NCBI GenBank assembly: GCA_003075315.1
Contig: QDFQ01000002.1
Coordinates: 22,820-86,819, forward strand
Direction: 5' to 3'
Length of the DNA stretch: 64,000 bases
From: Arthrobacter sp. TPD3018
GTDB lineage: Bacteria > Pseudomonadota > Alphaproteobacteria > Sphingomonadales > Sphingomonadaceae
The notes under the pieces: model-generated
What the model was told of the DNA's origin: nothing
What the model saw: the letters and a program-made list of their open reading frames with translations, nothing else
Database searches by the model: none
Made by a program: the position numbers and the translations under genes
Part shown: piece after piece, positions 31,558 to 40,959 of the stretch
How positions within the stretch are numbered: the stretch's first letter is position 1
Layout: every line of letters begins with the position of its first letter

Positions 31558-32396
31558 AACGCCTCCACCTGCTCGACCGCCGCGGCGCCATCGGGATAGT
31601 CGATCGCCATGGCGGGCGTGTCGCACACAAGCCGGGTCAGTGCGTCGAACCCGGTCTCGCCGAGCATGACGTAATTGGTCGACGCCTGCGTCAGCCGTAC
31701 GAACGCCTCCGATGCGGCGACGGCCCGCGTCTCTGTCGCGAAGCCGTGCCGCGGAAACAGCAGCAGCGCCGGCTGTGCGGGCTCGTCCATCGCGCCGACG
31801 CTCAGCGCATCGGGCACCATGTGGCGGATGTCACCCTTCGGCGTGGCCGCCAGCAGTGGCCCCATCCGCGCCTGCGGCCAGGCTGCCATCGCCGCGGCGA
31901 TGCCGTCGTTCTTCAGGCTGATCAGACGCGGAAAGGCATGGACCAGCCCCGTTTCCGGATCAATGAGCGCGAATTCATCGCCCATGAAGCGCCAGCCGCG
32001 CGCGGCGAGCAACGTCGCCAGCGTCGATTTGCCCGCTCCCGATTCGCCGGTCATCAGCAGCGCCCGCCCGTCGCGCTCGACGCACGAGGCATGGATCAGC
32101 AGATAGCGCCGACACCCCAGCGCCAATTGCAGGTTCATCGCCATCTCGGCGGCGAGCAGCCCCTGCGCCAGCGGCAGCGGCGCGGCTTCGGGCAGCATAT
32201 AATCGCCGCCGATCCGCACCGACGGCCGCGCCCAGCGCCGCCACGGCCGCGTCGCCTCCAGCCTGACGGTGAAGTCGGGCAGGTTCGGGGAGGGGTAATA
32301 ACGATACAGCTCTTCCAGCGCCGCGATCGGCGCGCGCCAGTCGCTGCCGATGCGAAAGCCGATCGGGCCGATGCGAACGCCAAAGACGTGCTTCAT
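31542..32396 (-). CDS. HprK-related kinase (HPr-rel-A type)
   Basis: 284 residues. P-loop GESGAGKST at 117-125 preceded by the HprK-like [16 protein letters not shown], and GDEFALID at 139-146. This matches the HPr kinase/phosphorylase fold, but there is no ptsH beside it, so HPr is unlikely to be the target. As I recall, such proteins are classed as HprK-related kinase A, next to a PqqD relative. It overlaps both neighbours: four bases with the PqqD-like gene and 16 bases with the nucleotidyltransferase. Confidence 0.85.
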   Translation of the reverse strand: MKHVFGVRIGPIGFRIGSDWRAPIAALEELYRYYPSPNLPDFTVRLEATRPWRRWARPSVRIGGDYMLPEAAPLPLAQGLLAAEMAMNLQLALGCRRYLLIHASCVERDGRALLMTGESGAGKSTLATLLAARGWRFMGDEFALIDPETGLVHAFPRLISLKNDGIAAAMAAWPQARMGPLLAATPKGDIRHMVPDALSVGAMDEPAQPALLLFPRHGFATETRAVAASEAFVRLTQASTNYVMLGETGFDALTRLVCDTPAMAIDYPDGAAAVEQVEALWRTL

Positions 32397-32689
32397 GCCG
32401 CGGCGACCGACCCCGCTGCGACGGGCAGGGCCTCGACCAGCCCGGCCGCAACCAGTTCGTCGAGCCGCGCGGCCAGCGCGTCGGCACCGCCGTCTCCCAG
32501 CTCGAACGCCTCACCCAGCCGGGCGAGCAGCCCGTCCCGGTCGAGCGGTTTCGCGGCCAGTGCCTGCAGGATTTCGGGCGCCGGGCTGGCAAGCAGATGC
32601 GTGATCCCCGACGATCGATGGAATACCGCGACCAGCATATCCAGCTCGCGGCTCAGCAGCGTGTCGGGCGCCGCGGCGCGATAGCGCAT
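32393..32689 (-). CDS. PqqD-like (RRE-fold) small protein
   Basis: 98 residues: [39 protein letters not shown] follows the PqqD pattern of a beta-hairpin region (DGxTHLLN-like) then a helical bundle ending in [12 protein letters not shown]. PqqD-fold proteins usually hold peptide substrates for modifying enzymes. ATGA overlap with the HprK-related gene shows coupling. The next gene upstream ends four bases before. Confidence 0.8.
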   Translation of the reverse strand: MRYRAAAPDTLLSRELDMLVAVFHRSSGITHLLASPAPEILQALAAKPLDRDGLLARLGEAFELGDGGADALAARLDELVAAGLVEALPVAAGSVAAA

Positions 32690-32693
32690 CGGG

Positions 32694-33131
32694 TCAGCGC
32701 GGCATCTGCAACGAGGCGAAACAGGTAAAGCCGCCCTGCCCGCGCTGCAGCCGCCGGATATAGGCCATATAGGCGCGGCTGCTGTCGTAGGTCGTGCCCG
32801 GCAGCTGCCCGCCGGCCAGCGCGCGCTTCACCTCGTCGCCCTTGAACGGGCGCCCCGGCGGCGCGAACGCACCCTTGGTGCCCGCCGGCACGACATTGCC
32901 ATATTGGTCGATATACTGGCCCGCACGGCCCAGGTCCGGGACAGGGATTTCGCAGGTCATCACCGACGCCGCGCTCTGCGCCAGCGCCGGGCGGATCGAG
33001 ACGACCGCCCCCGCGGTCACCGCGCCCAGCATCAGCACCCGGCGGCGCGTCGACACGCCCTCCGTCACCGGCGCAGCGGCAGGCTGTCCGGCGGTCTGGT
33101 CCGCACCGTCGATCGGCGTTTCGTCGCTCAT
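32694..33131 (-). CDS. Tat-signal exported protein of the HprK/PqqD cluster
   Basis: 145 residues. The N terminus is hydrophilic (residues 1-27), then STRRRVLMLGAVTAGAVVSI with a twin-arginine at 29-31, a weak hydrophobic stretch and a likely cleavage after RPALA (about 51). The mature part has two Cys (60 and 137) and segments DLGRAGQYIDQYGNVVPAGT and QGGFTCFASLQMPR. Start ATG at 33131 has GGGG upstream; the longer open frame runs over the divergent promoter region. No known family recognised. As first gene of the operon it is the candidate substrate of the kinase, PqqD-like and nucleotidyltransferase proteins. Confidence 0.75.
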   Translation of the reverse strand: MSDETPIDGADQTAGQPAAAPVTEGVSTRRRVLMLGAVTAGAVVSIRPALAQSAASVMTCEIPVPDLGRAGQYIDQYGNVVPAGTKGAFAPPGRPFKGDEVKRALAGGQLPGTTYDSSRAYMAYIRRLQRGQGGFTCFASLQMPR

Positions 33132-33297
33132 GACACCCCTGTTATCGCAAGCGTGCCTTTCATATTCGTAAGCCACTGGCAAGTATGGCGCGCGTACCGT
33201 GGCGGGACGGCCTGCCGCGACGCCGGTACCGCACGGCCCGCAAATTGCGTCGCGATCCCCCTCCCGCAAGCGGTCTTCCTCGGCTAGCGAGGGCGCC

Positions 33298-34542
33298 ATG
33301 CTAACCCGATTCGCCCGGCGGCTCAGCGGCGCGCTCGTCATCGCGCTCGGCACGGGCGTGGGCGTTTATGTGGTCGGCGGCAGCATCGACGGCGCGGCGG
33401 TGACGGTGGTCGGGGCCATGGCCGCCGCGCTCGCCGCCATGGGCCGCGGCGACCAGGGGCAGGCGGCGGCCCGCGCACGGGGGCCCGACGCCGATACATT
33501 GCTGGGCGAAGTCCTCGACGTCATCGCCGAACCCGTCTTGCTCGTCCGCCGCGGCATCGTCACCTGCGCGAACGCGTCGGCCCGTTCCGTATTGGGCAAG
33601 CATATCGTCGGCGAGGACGTGCGCGTGGCCATCCGCCATCCCGCCGCCGCTGATCGCCTGGGTCCGAACGGCACGCTGCCCGGCCGCCCGGTTGAATTGG
33701 TCGGGGTCGGCGCGCCCGACCAGCGCTGGGAGATGCGCACCGGCGAAACCACCGACGGCATGCGCATCGTCCATCTGGTCGACCAGAGCGGCAATTATGC
33801 CGCCGAAAAGATGCGGGTCGATTTCGTCGCCAACGCCAGCCACGAACTGCGCACCCCGCTCGCCTCGATCCTCGGGTTCATCGAAACGCTGAACGAAGAG
33901 GCCGGCGAAGACCCCGCCTTGCGCGCGCGGTTCCTGAAGGTGATGTTCGACGAGGCCCGGCGCATGCAGCGGTTGGTAGAGGACCTTATTTCGCTGTCCC
34001 GCATCGAGGCGGAGAAATACCGCCTGCCCGGCGAACGGCTGGACCTTGGCGAATTGCTGGAAGACGTCGCCGCCGAGATCGCCGCCGCGCGCGGCCCGCG
34101 CGCCGCCGACGTCTCGGTCACGATCGATCCCGGTCTGCCCGCGGTCACCGGCGACGAAGCGCAGCTGTCGCAGCTGTTCCACAACGTCATCGGCAATGCG
34201 ATGAAATATGGCCGCGCGAACACGCCGGTGCGCGTGTCCTTGAGTCTCAACCGCTCGAAGCTGGTTCAGCTCGTCGTCCGCGATGAGGGCGAGGGCATCG
34301 CGCCGCAGCATATCCCGCGCCTCACCGAACGCTTCTACCGCGTCGATGCCGGCCGCAGCCGCAGCGTCGGCGGCACGGGGCTGGGCCTGGCGATCGTCAA
34401 ACACATCGTCGAACGCCACCGCGGCCGCCTGGATATCGCCAGCCGCGTCGGCATCGGCACCACGGTGACGATTGCGCTGCCCGCGGCGGAGGCGGAGACG
34501 GCGGTAGCGACGACAGCGGCGACAGCGACGGCAAAGGCCTGA
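33298..34542 (+). CDS. phoR: Phosphate regulon sensor histidine kinase PhoR
   Basis: 414 residues. Two N-terminal membrane helices (about 10-28 and 32-48), a PAS-like domain, then the kinase core: His182 in NASHELRTPLASILGFIETL (the PhoR-type H-box), N-box HNVIGNAMKYG, and G-boxes VRDEGEGIAPQHIPRLTERFYRVD and GGTGLGLAIVKHIVERH. It phosphorylates PhoB under phosphate limitation and is inhibited through PstSCAB-PhoU. Start ATG at 33298 chosen over an open frame into the divergent gene's leader. Confidence 0.95.
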   Translation: MLTRFARRLSGALVIALGTGVGVYVVGGSIDGAAVTVVGAMAAALAAMGRGDQGQAAARARGPDADTLLGEVLDVIAEPVLLVRRGIVTCANASARSVLGKHIVGEDVRVAIRHPAAADRLGPNGTLPGRPVELVGVGAPDQRWEMRTGETTDGMRIVHLVDQSGNYAAEKMRVDFVANASHELRTPLASILGFIETLNEEAGEDPALRARFLKVMFDEARRMQRLVEDLISLSRIEAEKYRLPGERLDLGELLEDVAAEIAAARGPRAADVSVTIDPGLPAVTGDEAQLSQLFHNVIGNAMKYGRANTPVRVSLSLNRSKLVQLVVRDEGEGIAPQHIPRLTERFYRVDAGRSRSVGGTGLGLAIVKHIVERHRGRLDIASRVGIGTTVTIALPAAEAETAVATTAATATAKA

Positions 34543-34588
34543 CACGACCCGCCGCTACCGAATCACGCGACGCGTCCCCCCACACCCC

Positions 34589-34696
34589 CGTCACCCCGGA
34601 CTCGTTCCGGGGTCCACCGGGCCGCGGGGCAGCGTGCGAGCCTCCTGCCGTCTCCCTCGCCGCAGAGTGGACCCCGGATCAAGTCCGGGGTGACGG
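34589..34696. repeat. Family A palindromic repeat, upstream of pstS
   Basis: About 108 bp with inverted ends: CGTCACCCCGG at the left and CCGGGGTGACGG at the right, plus internal inverted GGGGTCCAC and GTGGACCCC. The copy at 35928-36036 shares most of the middle and the last 35 bp almost base for base. Non-coding. Confidence 0.85.
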
Positions 34697-34766
34697 AGGA
34701 GGTGCGGCAGCCGCCTGCACATTAAAAGTGCCCTTACGACCCACACCACCACCCCACCCGCCGCCC

Positions 34767-34795
34767 CTGTCATCAAAGGGCAACAAAACCGTCAC
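34767..34795 (+). promoter_or_regulatory. PHO-box-like direct repeats upstream of pstS
   Basis: CTGTCAT at 34767-34773, GGGCAAC at 34778-34784 and CCGTCAC at 34789-34795 are spaced exactly 11 bp, the geometry PhoB dimers use; the first is a perfect consensus half-site and the third is close. It ends 43 bp before the pstS start. Confidence 0.55.
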
Positions 34796-34838
34796 ACAGG
34801 CGGGTCGGGGCGACGCGCGAGTCGCCCGCGGGGATCCG

Positions 34839-35909
34839 ATGCGCTGTCTTCCTTCCGGCCGTTTGCTGGCCGGCTCTCTGCTGACGCTGGCGCTCTGCCT
34901 GGCAGGGTGCAAGGATCAGGCGAATGGCGGCGGCAGCGGCGCGCGCGATCAGATCGCCGTCGTCGGCTCGTCCACCGTCTATCCCTTCACGACGGCGGTG
35001 GCCGAGGCCTTCGTCGCGGACAACCCCGATGCGCGATCGCCGGTGATCGAATCGACCGGCACGGGCGCGGGCATGAAATTGTTCTGCGCCGGCATCGGTG
35101 CGGGACATCCGGATATCGAGGATGCCTCGCGCCGGATGAAGCGCAGCGAATATGCCGCCTGCGAGGCGCACGGCGTCGGGCCGGTGCTCGAAATCCAGAT
35201 CGGCATCGACGGCATCGCCTTTGCCGAGGCGAAGAACGGGCCCGGCATGCGCCTGACCCCCGCCGATTTGTATCGCGCGCTCGCCGCGACGCCGTTCGGC
35301 AAGCCCAATCGCGCGAAGACGTGGCGCGACGTGAACCCGGCGCTGCCCGCGACCCCGATCCAGGTCTATGGCCCGCCCGCGACCAGCGGCACGCGCGATG
35401 CGCTCGCCGAACTGATCCTGACGCGCGGCTGCGACGCGATCGACCCGCAGGCGCGCCTGCTCGCCCGCACCGACCCCGACGCACATCGCGCGCTGTGTAC
35501 GCGTATCCGCGAGGACGGCGCCTATGTCGACGCGGGCGAGAACGACAATCTGATCGTTCAGAAGCTCAGCGCCAACCCCGATGCGATCGGCGTGTTCGGC
35601 TACAGCTATCTCGAACACAATGCGGATACAGTGAACGGCGTCGCGATCAACGGCGTGCTGCCGACCTATGACGCGATCGCCGACGGCCGCTATCCGGGGT
35701 CGCGCCCGCTGTACCTCTACGTCAAGAAGGGGCATCTGCGCGCCATCCCCGGCCTCGACACCTTCCTGCGCCTGTACGCCGCGGCCTGGGGTCCGGGTGG
35801 GCCGCTCGTCCGCCGCGGCCTGATCGCCGCGCCCGCGCCGGTGCGGGCGGCGTCGGCGGCGGTGATCGCGAACGAGACGCCGCTGAACCCCGCGGATTTG
35901 CCGTCGTGA
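34839..35909 (+). CDS. pstS: Phosphate-binding lipoprotein PstS
   Basis: 356 residues. The N terminus MRCLPSGRLLAGSLLTLALCLAGC is a lipoprotein signal with lipobox LAGC. The mature protein has the phosphate-site segments GSSTVYPFTTAVAEAF, STGTGAGMKLFC and PPATSGTRDALAEL. It feeds the PstCAB transporter. Start ATG at 34839 is chosen because it gives a proper signal peptide; the ribosome site is weak. The gene is bracketed by two copies of the same palindromic repeat. Confidence 0.94.
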   Translation: MRCLPSGRLLAGSLLTLALCLAGCKDQANGGGSGARDQIAVVGSSTVYPFTTAVAEAFVADNPDARSPVIESTGTGAGMKLFCAGIGAGHPDIEDASRRMKRSEYAACEAHGVGPVLEIQIGIDGIAFAEAKNGPGMRLTPADLYRALAATPFGKPNRAKTWRDVNPALPATPIQVYGPPATSGTRDALAELILTRGCDAIDPQARLLARTDPDAHRALCTRIREDGAYVDAGENDNLIVQKLSANPDAIGVFGYSYLEHNADTVNGVAINGVLPTYDAIADGRYPGSRPLYLYVKKGHLRAIPGLDTFLRLYAAAWGPGGPLVRRGLIAAPAPVRAASAAVIANETPLNPADLPS

Positions 35910-35927
35910 CGGTCGCCCGCTTCAATC

Positions 35928-36036
35928 CGTCACCCTGGACGAGTTTCGGGGTCCACCGGGACGCGGAGGCAGCGCTTGCGCCTCTGGCCCGTCCCCTCGC
36001 CGCAGAGTGGACCCCGGACCAAGTCCGGGGTGACGA
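35928..36036. repeat. Family A palindromic repeat, between pstS and pstC
   Basis: About 109 bp, second copy of the 34589-34696 element in the same orientation. Both contain GGGGTCCACCGGG and the common end CGCAGAGTGGACCCCGGA plus CAAGTCCGGGGTGACG. As a strong hairpin between pstS and pstC it could lower readthrough into the transporter genes. Confidence 0.85.
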
Positions 36037-36078
36037 TGGGTGTGTGACCAGCGCCCCATACTCTCCGCGAACCGCCGC

Positions 36079-37455
36079 ATGAGCGGCCTCGCCCTCGTCA
36101 TCGTCGTCTTCGGCCTCGCGCTGATCGGCTGGCTCGCGGCGCGCATGCGGGCGGCGACGTTCCGCAAGCCGGGGGTCGCGCGCTTCACGGCTTTGCCCGT
36201 CCATTACGGCTATTTCGTCGCGCTCGCCGCATTGGTGCCGCCGCTCCTGTTCCTGGCGGCGTGGAGCCTCACCTCGCCCGCGCTCGTCACCGATGCGGTG
36301 ATCGCGACGCCCGCCGCGGCGACGCTGCCCCCGCCGGGCTTCGAACGCGCCTCGATCCTGTCCGAAGCGCGCGCGCTGGCGAGCGGGCGCAGCCATGTGC
36401 CGTTCCACGCGCTCTCGGTCCGCCTCGCGCCTGCGTATGCCGCGGCGCAGGCGCGTTACGACTGGATCGCCACCGCGCTGGCCTTGTGCCTCGCGATCGG
36501 CGGCGGCGCGCTCGCCTTCACCCGCGTCCGCCCCGATTTCGCCGCGCGCACGCAGGTGGAGCGCGTCGTCATGCTGCTGCTGCTCTGCGCGTCGCTGCTC
36601 GCGATCCTGACCACGGTCGGCATCGTCGCGTCGCTGCTGTACGAATCGGGGCGCTTCTTCGGCATCGTGCCGATCGGCCAATTCCTGTTCGGCACGCATT
36701 GGAGCCCACAGGTCATCCTGCCCGACGATCCCGGCGCCAGCCTGGGCGCGGTGCCGCTGTTCTGGGGCACATTCTTCATCGGCGCGGTGATCGCGATGGC
36801 CGTCGCCGTCCCCTTCGGCCTGATGAGCGCGATCTATCTCACCCAATATGCGCATGCCGCGACGCGCCGCTGGATGAAGCCGGTGCTGGAGATGCTCGCG
36901 GGCGTCCCCACCGTCGTCTACGGCTATTTCGCCGCACTCACCGTCGCGCCTGCGGTCCGCCAGCTGGGCCTCGCGCTCGGCATCGCGAACGCCTCGTCGG
37001 AAAGCGCGCTGGCGGCGGGCGTGGTGATGGGGATCATGATCATCCCCTTCGTCTCGTCGATGGCCGACGATTCGATCGCCGCCGTCCCCGCCGCGATGCG
37101 CGACGGCAGCCTGGCGATGGGCGCGACCCAGTCGGAAACGATCCGCAAGGTGATCCTGCCCGCGGCCCTGCCCGGCGTCGTCGGCGGCATCCTGCTCGCG
37201 GTGTCGAGGGCGATCGGCGAGACGATGATCGTCGTCATGGCGGCGAGCGGCGTCGCGACGCTCACCGCCAATCCCTTCGCCAGCACCACCACGGTCACCA
37301 AGCAGATCGTCGACCTGCTGACCGGCGAAGCGGAGTTCGACAGCGCCAAGACGCTCGCCGCCTTCGCGCTCGGCCTCACCCTGTTCGTCATCACGCTGGC
37401 GCTCAACGTCGTCGCGCTGACCGTCGTGAAGCGGTATCGGGAGGCCTATGACTGA
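36079..37455 (+). CDS. pstC: Phosphate ABC transporter permease PstC
   Basis: 458 residues, longer than E. coli PstC (319), with two extra N-terminal membrane helices and a long loop before the conserved permease domain (from about residue 175). The EAA-type loop is AAVPAAMRDGSLAMGATQSETIRKVILPAALPGVVGG. Start ATG at 36079 gives MSGLALVIVVFGLALIGWLAA; an upstream frame has no support. It overlaps pstA by eight bases. Confidence 0.95.
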   Translation: MSGLALVIVVFGLALIGWLAARMRAATFRKPGVARFTALPVHYGYFVALAALVPPLLFLAAWSLTSPALVTDAVIATPAAATLPPPGFERASILSEARALASGRSHVPFHALSVRLAPAYAAAQARYDWIATALALCLAIGGGALAFTRVRPDFAARTQVERVVMLLLLCASLLAILTTVGIVASLLYESGRFFGIVPIGQFLFGTHWSPQVILPDDPGASLGAVPLFWGTFFIGAVIAMAVAVPFGLMSAIYLTQYAHAATRRWMKPVLEMLAGVPTVVYGYFAALTVAPAVRQLGLALGIANASSESALAAGVVMGIMIIPFVSSMADDSIAAVPAAMRDGSLAMGATQSETIRKVILPAALPGVVGGILLAVSRAIGETMIVVMAASGVATLTANPFASTTTVTKQIVDLLTGEAEFDSAKTLAAFALGLTLFVITLALNVVALTVVKRYREAYD

Positions 37456-38698
37456 TCCCCGCCCCCTCCGCGATCCCGCCGCGGTGAAGCGGCGGACGCA
37501 GCGTCGCTATGCCGCGGAACGTCGCTTCCGCCGGCTCGGCCTTGCCGCGGTCTGGCTGTCGGCGGGGTTCCTCGCCTTCCTACTCGCGACGATGATCTGG
37601 CAGGGCGCGAGCGGCTTTCGCGAAACCCGCATCGCGCTGCCGATCGACCTCGCCGCCGCGCGCCTGCCGATCGTCCCGGCGCAGCTGAAGGGGCGCGGCG
37701 CCAATCGCGCCCTCGCGGATGCGGGACTCGAGCAGGCGGTCGATGCCGCCGCGATCCGCGCTTATGGTCCGCGCGGGCCCGAACTGATCTCAGACGCCGC
37801 CTGGCTCACCGTGCGCGACGCGATCAAGCGCGACCCCGCGCTGCTCGGCTCGCGCACCACCTTCGCCCTGCCCACCTCGACCGACATCGACGTCGCCGCC
37901 AAGCACGACGGCACGGCCCAAGCCGAGGCGGTCGTCGCCCGTCTGCAGGCGCGCGGCGTGCTGTCCGAAGGGTGGGACATGCGCTTCCTCGCCGGCGCCG
38001 ATGCGACCGATCCGGTGCGCGTCGGCATCTGGGGCGCGCTGAAGGGGTCACTACTCACCATGGCGGTGACGCTGGGCCTCGCCTTCCCGATCGGCGTGCT
38101 GTCGGCGCTGTACCTGGAAGAATATGCGCCGCGGAACCGCTGGACCGACCTCATAGAGGTATCGATCAACAACCTTGCCGCCGTGCCCTCGATCATCTTC
38201 GGCCTGCTCGGCCTCGCGGTGTTCCTGAACACCTTCCACCTGCCGCGCTCAGCGCCCTTGGTCGGCGGGCTGACGCTCGCGCTCATGACCATGCCGGTCA
38301 TCGTCATCGCCGGCCGCAATGCCATCAAGGCGGTGCCGCCATCGATCCGCGACGCCGCGCTCGCGATCGGCGCCTCGCCGGTGCAGGTGGTGTTCGACCA
38401 TGTCCTGCCACTCGCGCTACCCGGCATCCTGACCGGCACGATCATCGGCATGGCCCGCGCGCTGGGAGAGACCGCACCGCTGCTGATGATCGGCATGCGC
38501 GCCTTCATCGCGGCGCCGCCCTCACGCCTGACCGATCCCGCCACCGTCCTGCCCGTGCAGATCTTCCTCTGGTCGGATGAGGTCGACCGCGGCTTCGTCG
38601 AAAAGACCAGCGCGGCGATCATCGTCCTGCTCGTCTTCCTGCTCGCGATGAACGGCCTCGCCATCTACCTCCGCAACCGTTTCGAGACCCGCTGGTGA
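37448..38698 (+). CDS. pstA: Phosphate ABC transporter permease PstA
   Basis: 416 residues. A basic N terminus and one helix precede an approximately 130-residue periplasmic insert, then the permease core with [35 protein letters not shown] and the EAA loop [33 protein letters not shown]. Much longer than E. coli PstA (296). The end overlaps the GTG start of pstB by four bases. Confidence 0.95.
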   Translation: MTDPRPLRDPAAVKRRTQRRYAAERRFRRLGLAAVWLSAGFLAFLLATMIWQGASGFRETRIALPIDLAAARLPIVPAQLKGRGANRALADAGLEQAVDAAAIRAYGPRGPELISDAAWLTVRDAIKRDPALLGSRTTFALPTSTDIDVAAKHDGTAQAEAVVARLQARGVLSEGWDMRFLAGADATDPVRVGIWGALKGSLLTMAVTLGLAFPIGVLSALYLEEYAPRNRWTDLIEVSINNLAAVPSIIFGLLGLAVFLNTFHLPRSAPLVGGLTLALMTMPVIVIAGRNAIKAVPPSIRDAALAIGASPVQVVFDHVLPLALPGILTGTIIGMARALGETAPLLMIGMRAFIAAPPSRLTDPATVLPVQIFLWSDEVDRGFVEKTSAAIIVLLVFLLAMNGLAIYLRNRFETRW

Positions 38699-39453
38699 CC
38701 CCCAAGATTTCCGCCCGAGACGTCAGCGTCCGCTATGGCGATACGCAGGCGATCGACCATGTCTCGATCGACGTCGATTCGGACAATATCGTCGCCTTCA
38801 TCGGCCCGTCGGGCTGCGGCAAGTCCACCTTCCTGCGCACGCTCAACCGGATGAACGACACGGTCGCGAGCGCCCGCGTGACGGGCCAGATCCTGCTCGA
38901 CGGCGAGGATATCTACGCCCCCGACATGGACGTCGTGCAGCTGCGCGCACGCGTCGGCATGGTGTTCCAGAAGCCGAACCCCTTCCCCAAATCGATCTAC
39001 GAAAACGTCGCTTATGGTCCGCGCATCCATGGCCTGGCGACTGCGCGCGCCGACCTGGACGACTTGGTCGAGGAATCGCTGTTGCGCGCCGGTTTGTGGG
39101 ACGAGGTGAAGGACCGCCTGTCCGACAGCGGCACCGCGCTGTCGGGCGGCCAGCAGCAGCGGCTGTGCATCGCCCGCGCCATCGCCGTCGAACCCGAAGT
39201 CATCCTGATGGACGAACCGTGCAGCGCACTGGATCCCATCGCCACCGCACGGATCGAGGAACTGATCCACGAACTGCGCGGCCGCTACGCCATCGTCATC
39301 GTCACGCACAACATGCAGCAGGCCGCGCGCGTATCCCAGCGCACCGCCTTCTTCCACCTCGGCCAGTTGGTCGAATGCGGCGCGACCAGCGACATCTTCA
39401 CCAACCCGCGGGAGGAACGGACCCGCGACTATATTACGGGCAGGTACGGCTGA
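38695..39453 (+). CDS. pstB: Phosphate ABC transporter ATPase PstB
   Basis: 252 residues. Walker [20 protein letters not shown], signature [14 protein letters not shown] and Walker [25 protein letters not shown], all typical for PstB. GTG start overlaps the pstA stop; the stop overlaps phoU by one base (TGATG). Confidence 0.97.
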   Translation: MTPKISARDVSVRYGDTQAIDHVSIDVDSDNIVAFIGPSGCGKSTFLRTLNRMNDTVASARVTGQILLDGEDIYAPDMDVVQLRARVGMVFQKPNPFPKSIYENVAYGPRIHGLATARADLDDLVEESLLRAGLWDEVKDRLSDSGTALSGGQQQRLCIARAIAVEPEVILMDEPCSALDPIATARIEELIHELRGRYAIVIVTHNMQQAARVSQRTAFFHLGQLVECGATSDIFTNPREERTRDYITGRYG

Positions 39454-40157
39454 TGGTCGATCACACGGTCAAGGCATTCGACGCCGATATCGGCCAACTG
39501 CGGGGCATGATCTCGCAGATGGGCGGGCTTGCGGAGGATGCGATCGCGCAGGCGATGCAGGCGCTCGCCCGCCCCGATCCCGCACTCGCCGCGCGCGTTC
39601 GCGCCGATGACAAGGCGATCGACGCGATCGAGGCGGAGGTAGAGCGGCTCGCGGTGCGCATCATCGCGCTGCGCGCCCCCATGGCCGTTGACCTGCGCGA
39701 GGTAGTGGCGGCGCTCAAGATCGCCGCAGTCGTCGAACGTATCGGCGATTACGCCAAGAATATCGCCAAGCGCGTACCGATGATCGATGCCGATGGCGGC
39801 AGCCACCGTATCGAACCCTTGTCGCTGCTCCCCTCGATGGCGCGCATGGCGAGCGACATGGTCCGCGCCGCGCTCGACGCCTTCGCCGCGCGCGACCCGG
39901 AAGCCGCGATCCGCGTCGTCGAAAGCGACGCCGCGCTCGACGATTTCTACGACAGCATCTTCCGCACGCTCGTTACCTACATGGTCGAGAACCCGCGCAC
40001 GATCAGCCAGGTCGCCCACCTGCTGTTCGTCGCCAAGAACCTGGAGCGCGTCGGCGATCACGCCACCAACGTCGCCGAGATGGTCTATTTCGCCGCAACC
40101 GGAACCCAGATGGCCGATCGCGACCGCGACGGCGCTACGCATGAGGACACATTCTGA
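39453..40157 (+). CDS. phoU: Phosphate signalling protein PhoU
   Basis: 234 residues made of two PhoU repeats; conserved segments DDKAIDAIEAEVERLAVRIIALRAPMAVDLREVVAALK and HLLFVAKNLERVGDHATNVAEMVYF. It couples PstB to PhoR inhibition. The true start is ATG at 39453 overlapping the pstB stop; the frame is also open within pstB but that part is not PhoU. Confidence 0.96.
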   Translation: MVDHTVKAFDADIGQLRGMISQMGGLAEDAIAQAMQALARPDPALAARVRADDKAIDAIEAEVERLAVRIIALRAPMAVDLREVVAALKIAAVVERIGDYAKNIAKRVPMIDADGGSHRIEPLSLLPSMARMASDMVRAALDAFAARDPEAAIRVVESDAALDDFYDSIFRTLVTYMVENPRTISQVAHLLFVAKNLERVGDHATNVAEMVYFAATGTQMADRDRDGATHEDTF

Positions 40158-40849
40158 TGGCACGCGCATCCATGCTGCTCGTCGAGGACGATGCCGCTCT
40201 CGCCGAATTGCTCATCTATCATTTCAAGCGTGAAGATTTCGACGTCGCCCATACGCCCGATGGCGAGGAAGCGTTGCTGCTCGCCAAGGAAAAGACGCCC
40301 GATATCGTGCTGCTCGACTGGATGGTCGAAGGCCTCAGCGGGATCGAGGTCTGCCGCCGCCTGCGCCGCATGACCGAAACGCAGAACGTGCCGATCATCA
40401 TGCTGACCGCGCGCGGCGAGGAAGAGGACCGCATCCGCGGCCTCGAAACCGGCGCCGACGATTATGTCACCAAGCCCTTTTCGCCCCGCGAACTCGTCGC
40501 CCGCGTCAGCGCGGTGCTGCGCCGCGTCCGCCCGGCGCTCGCCGGCGAAGCGCTGACCTATGACGATATCGAGATGGACACGGTCGGCCATAAGGTCCGC
40601 CGCGGCGGCGAGGTCGTGCCGCTGGGCCCCACCGAATTTCGCCTGCTCAAGCACTTCCTGGAACATCCGGGCTGGGTGTTCAGCCGCGAGCGCCTGCTCG
40701 ACGCGGTATGGGGCCATGACAGCGATATCGAGAGCCGGACGGTCGACGTCCACATCCGCCGTCTGCGCAAGGCGATCAACATCGGCGACCGGCCCGATCT
40801 GATCCGGACCGTACGCTCCGCGGGTTATTCCCTCGATTCAGGTACTTAA
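40157..40849 (+). CDS. phoB: Phosphate response regulator PhoB
   Basis: 230 residues. REC domain with phospho-acceptor Asp54 in VLLDWMVEGLSG and Lys in DDYVTKPFSPRELVARV, then an OmpR-type winged helix (GPTEFRLLKHFLEHPGWVFSRERLLDAVWG, RTVDVHIRRLRKAI). It overlaps phoU by one base. The seven-gene order phoR-pstSCAB-phoU-phoB puts sensor, transporter, brake and regulator in one unit. Confidence 0.97.
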   Translation: MARASMLLVEDDAALAELLIYHFKREDFDVAHTPDGEEALLLAKEKTPDIVLLDWMVEGLSGIEVCRRLRRMTETQNVPIIMLTARGEEEDRIRGLETGADDYVTKPFSPRELVARVSAVLRRVRPALAGEALTYDDIEMDTVGHKVRRGGEVVPLGPTEFRLLKHFLEHPGWVFSRERLLDAVWGHDSDIESRTVDVHIRRLRKAINIGDRPDLIRTVRSAGYSLDSGT

Positions 40850-40959
40850 CATCAAAAGATCGAATCGGCGGCGAAACGAAGGAGAAAAGCGTGGGATAAG
40901 ACGTTGGGCCTCGGTGCTGACACCTGTCGGCGCATGAGGTTTCAAAGGAGATTCCCGCG

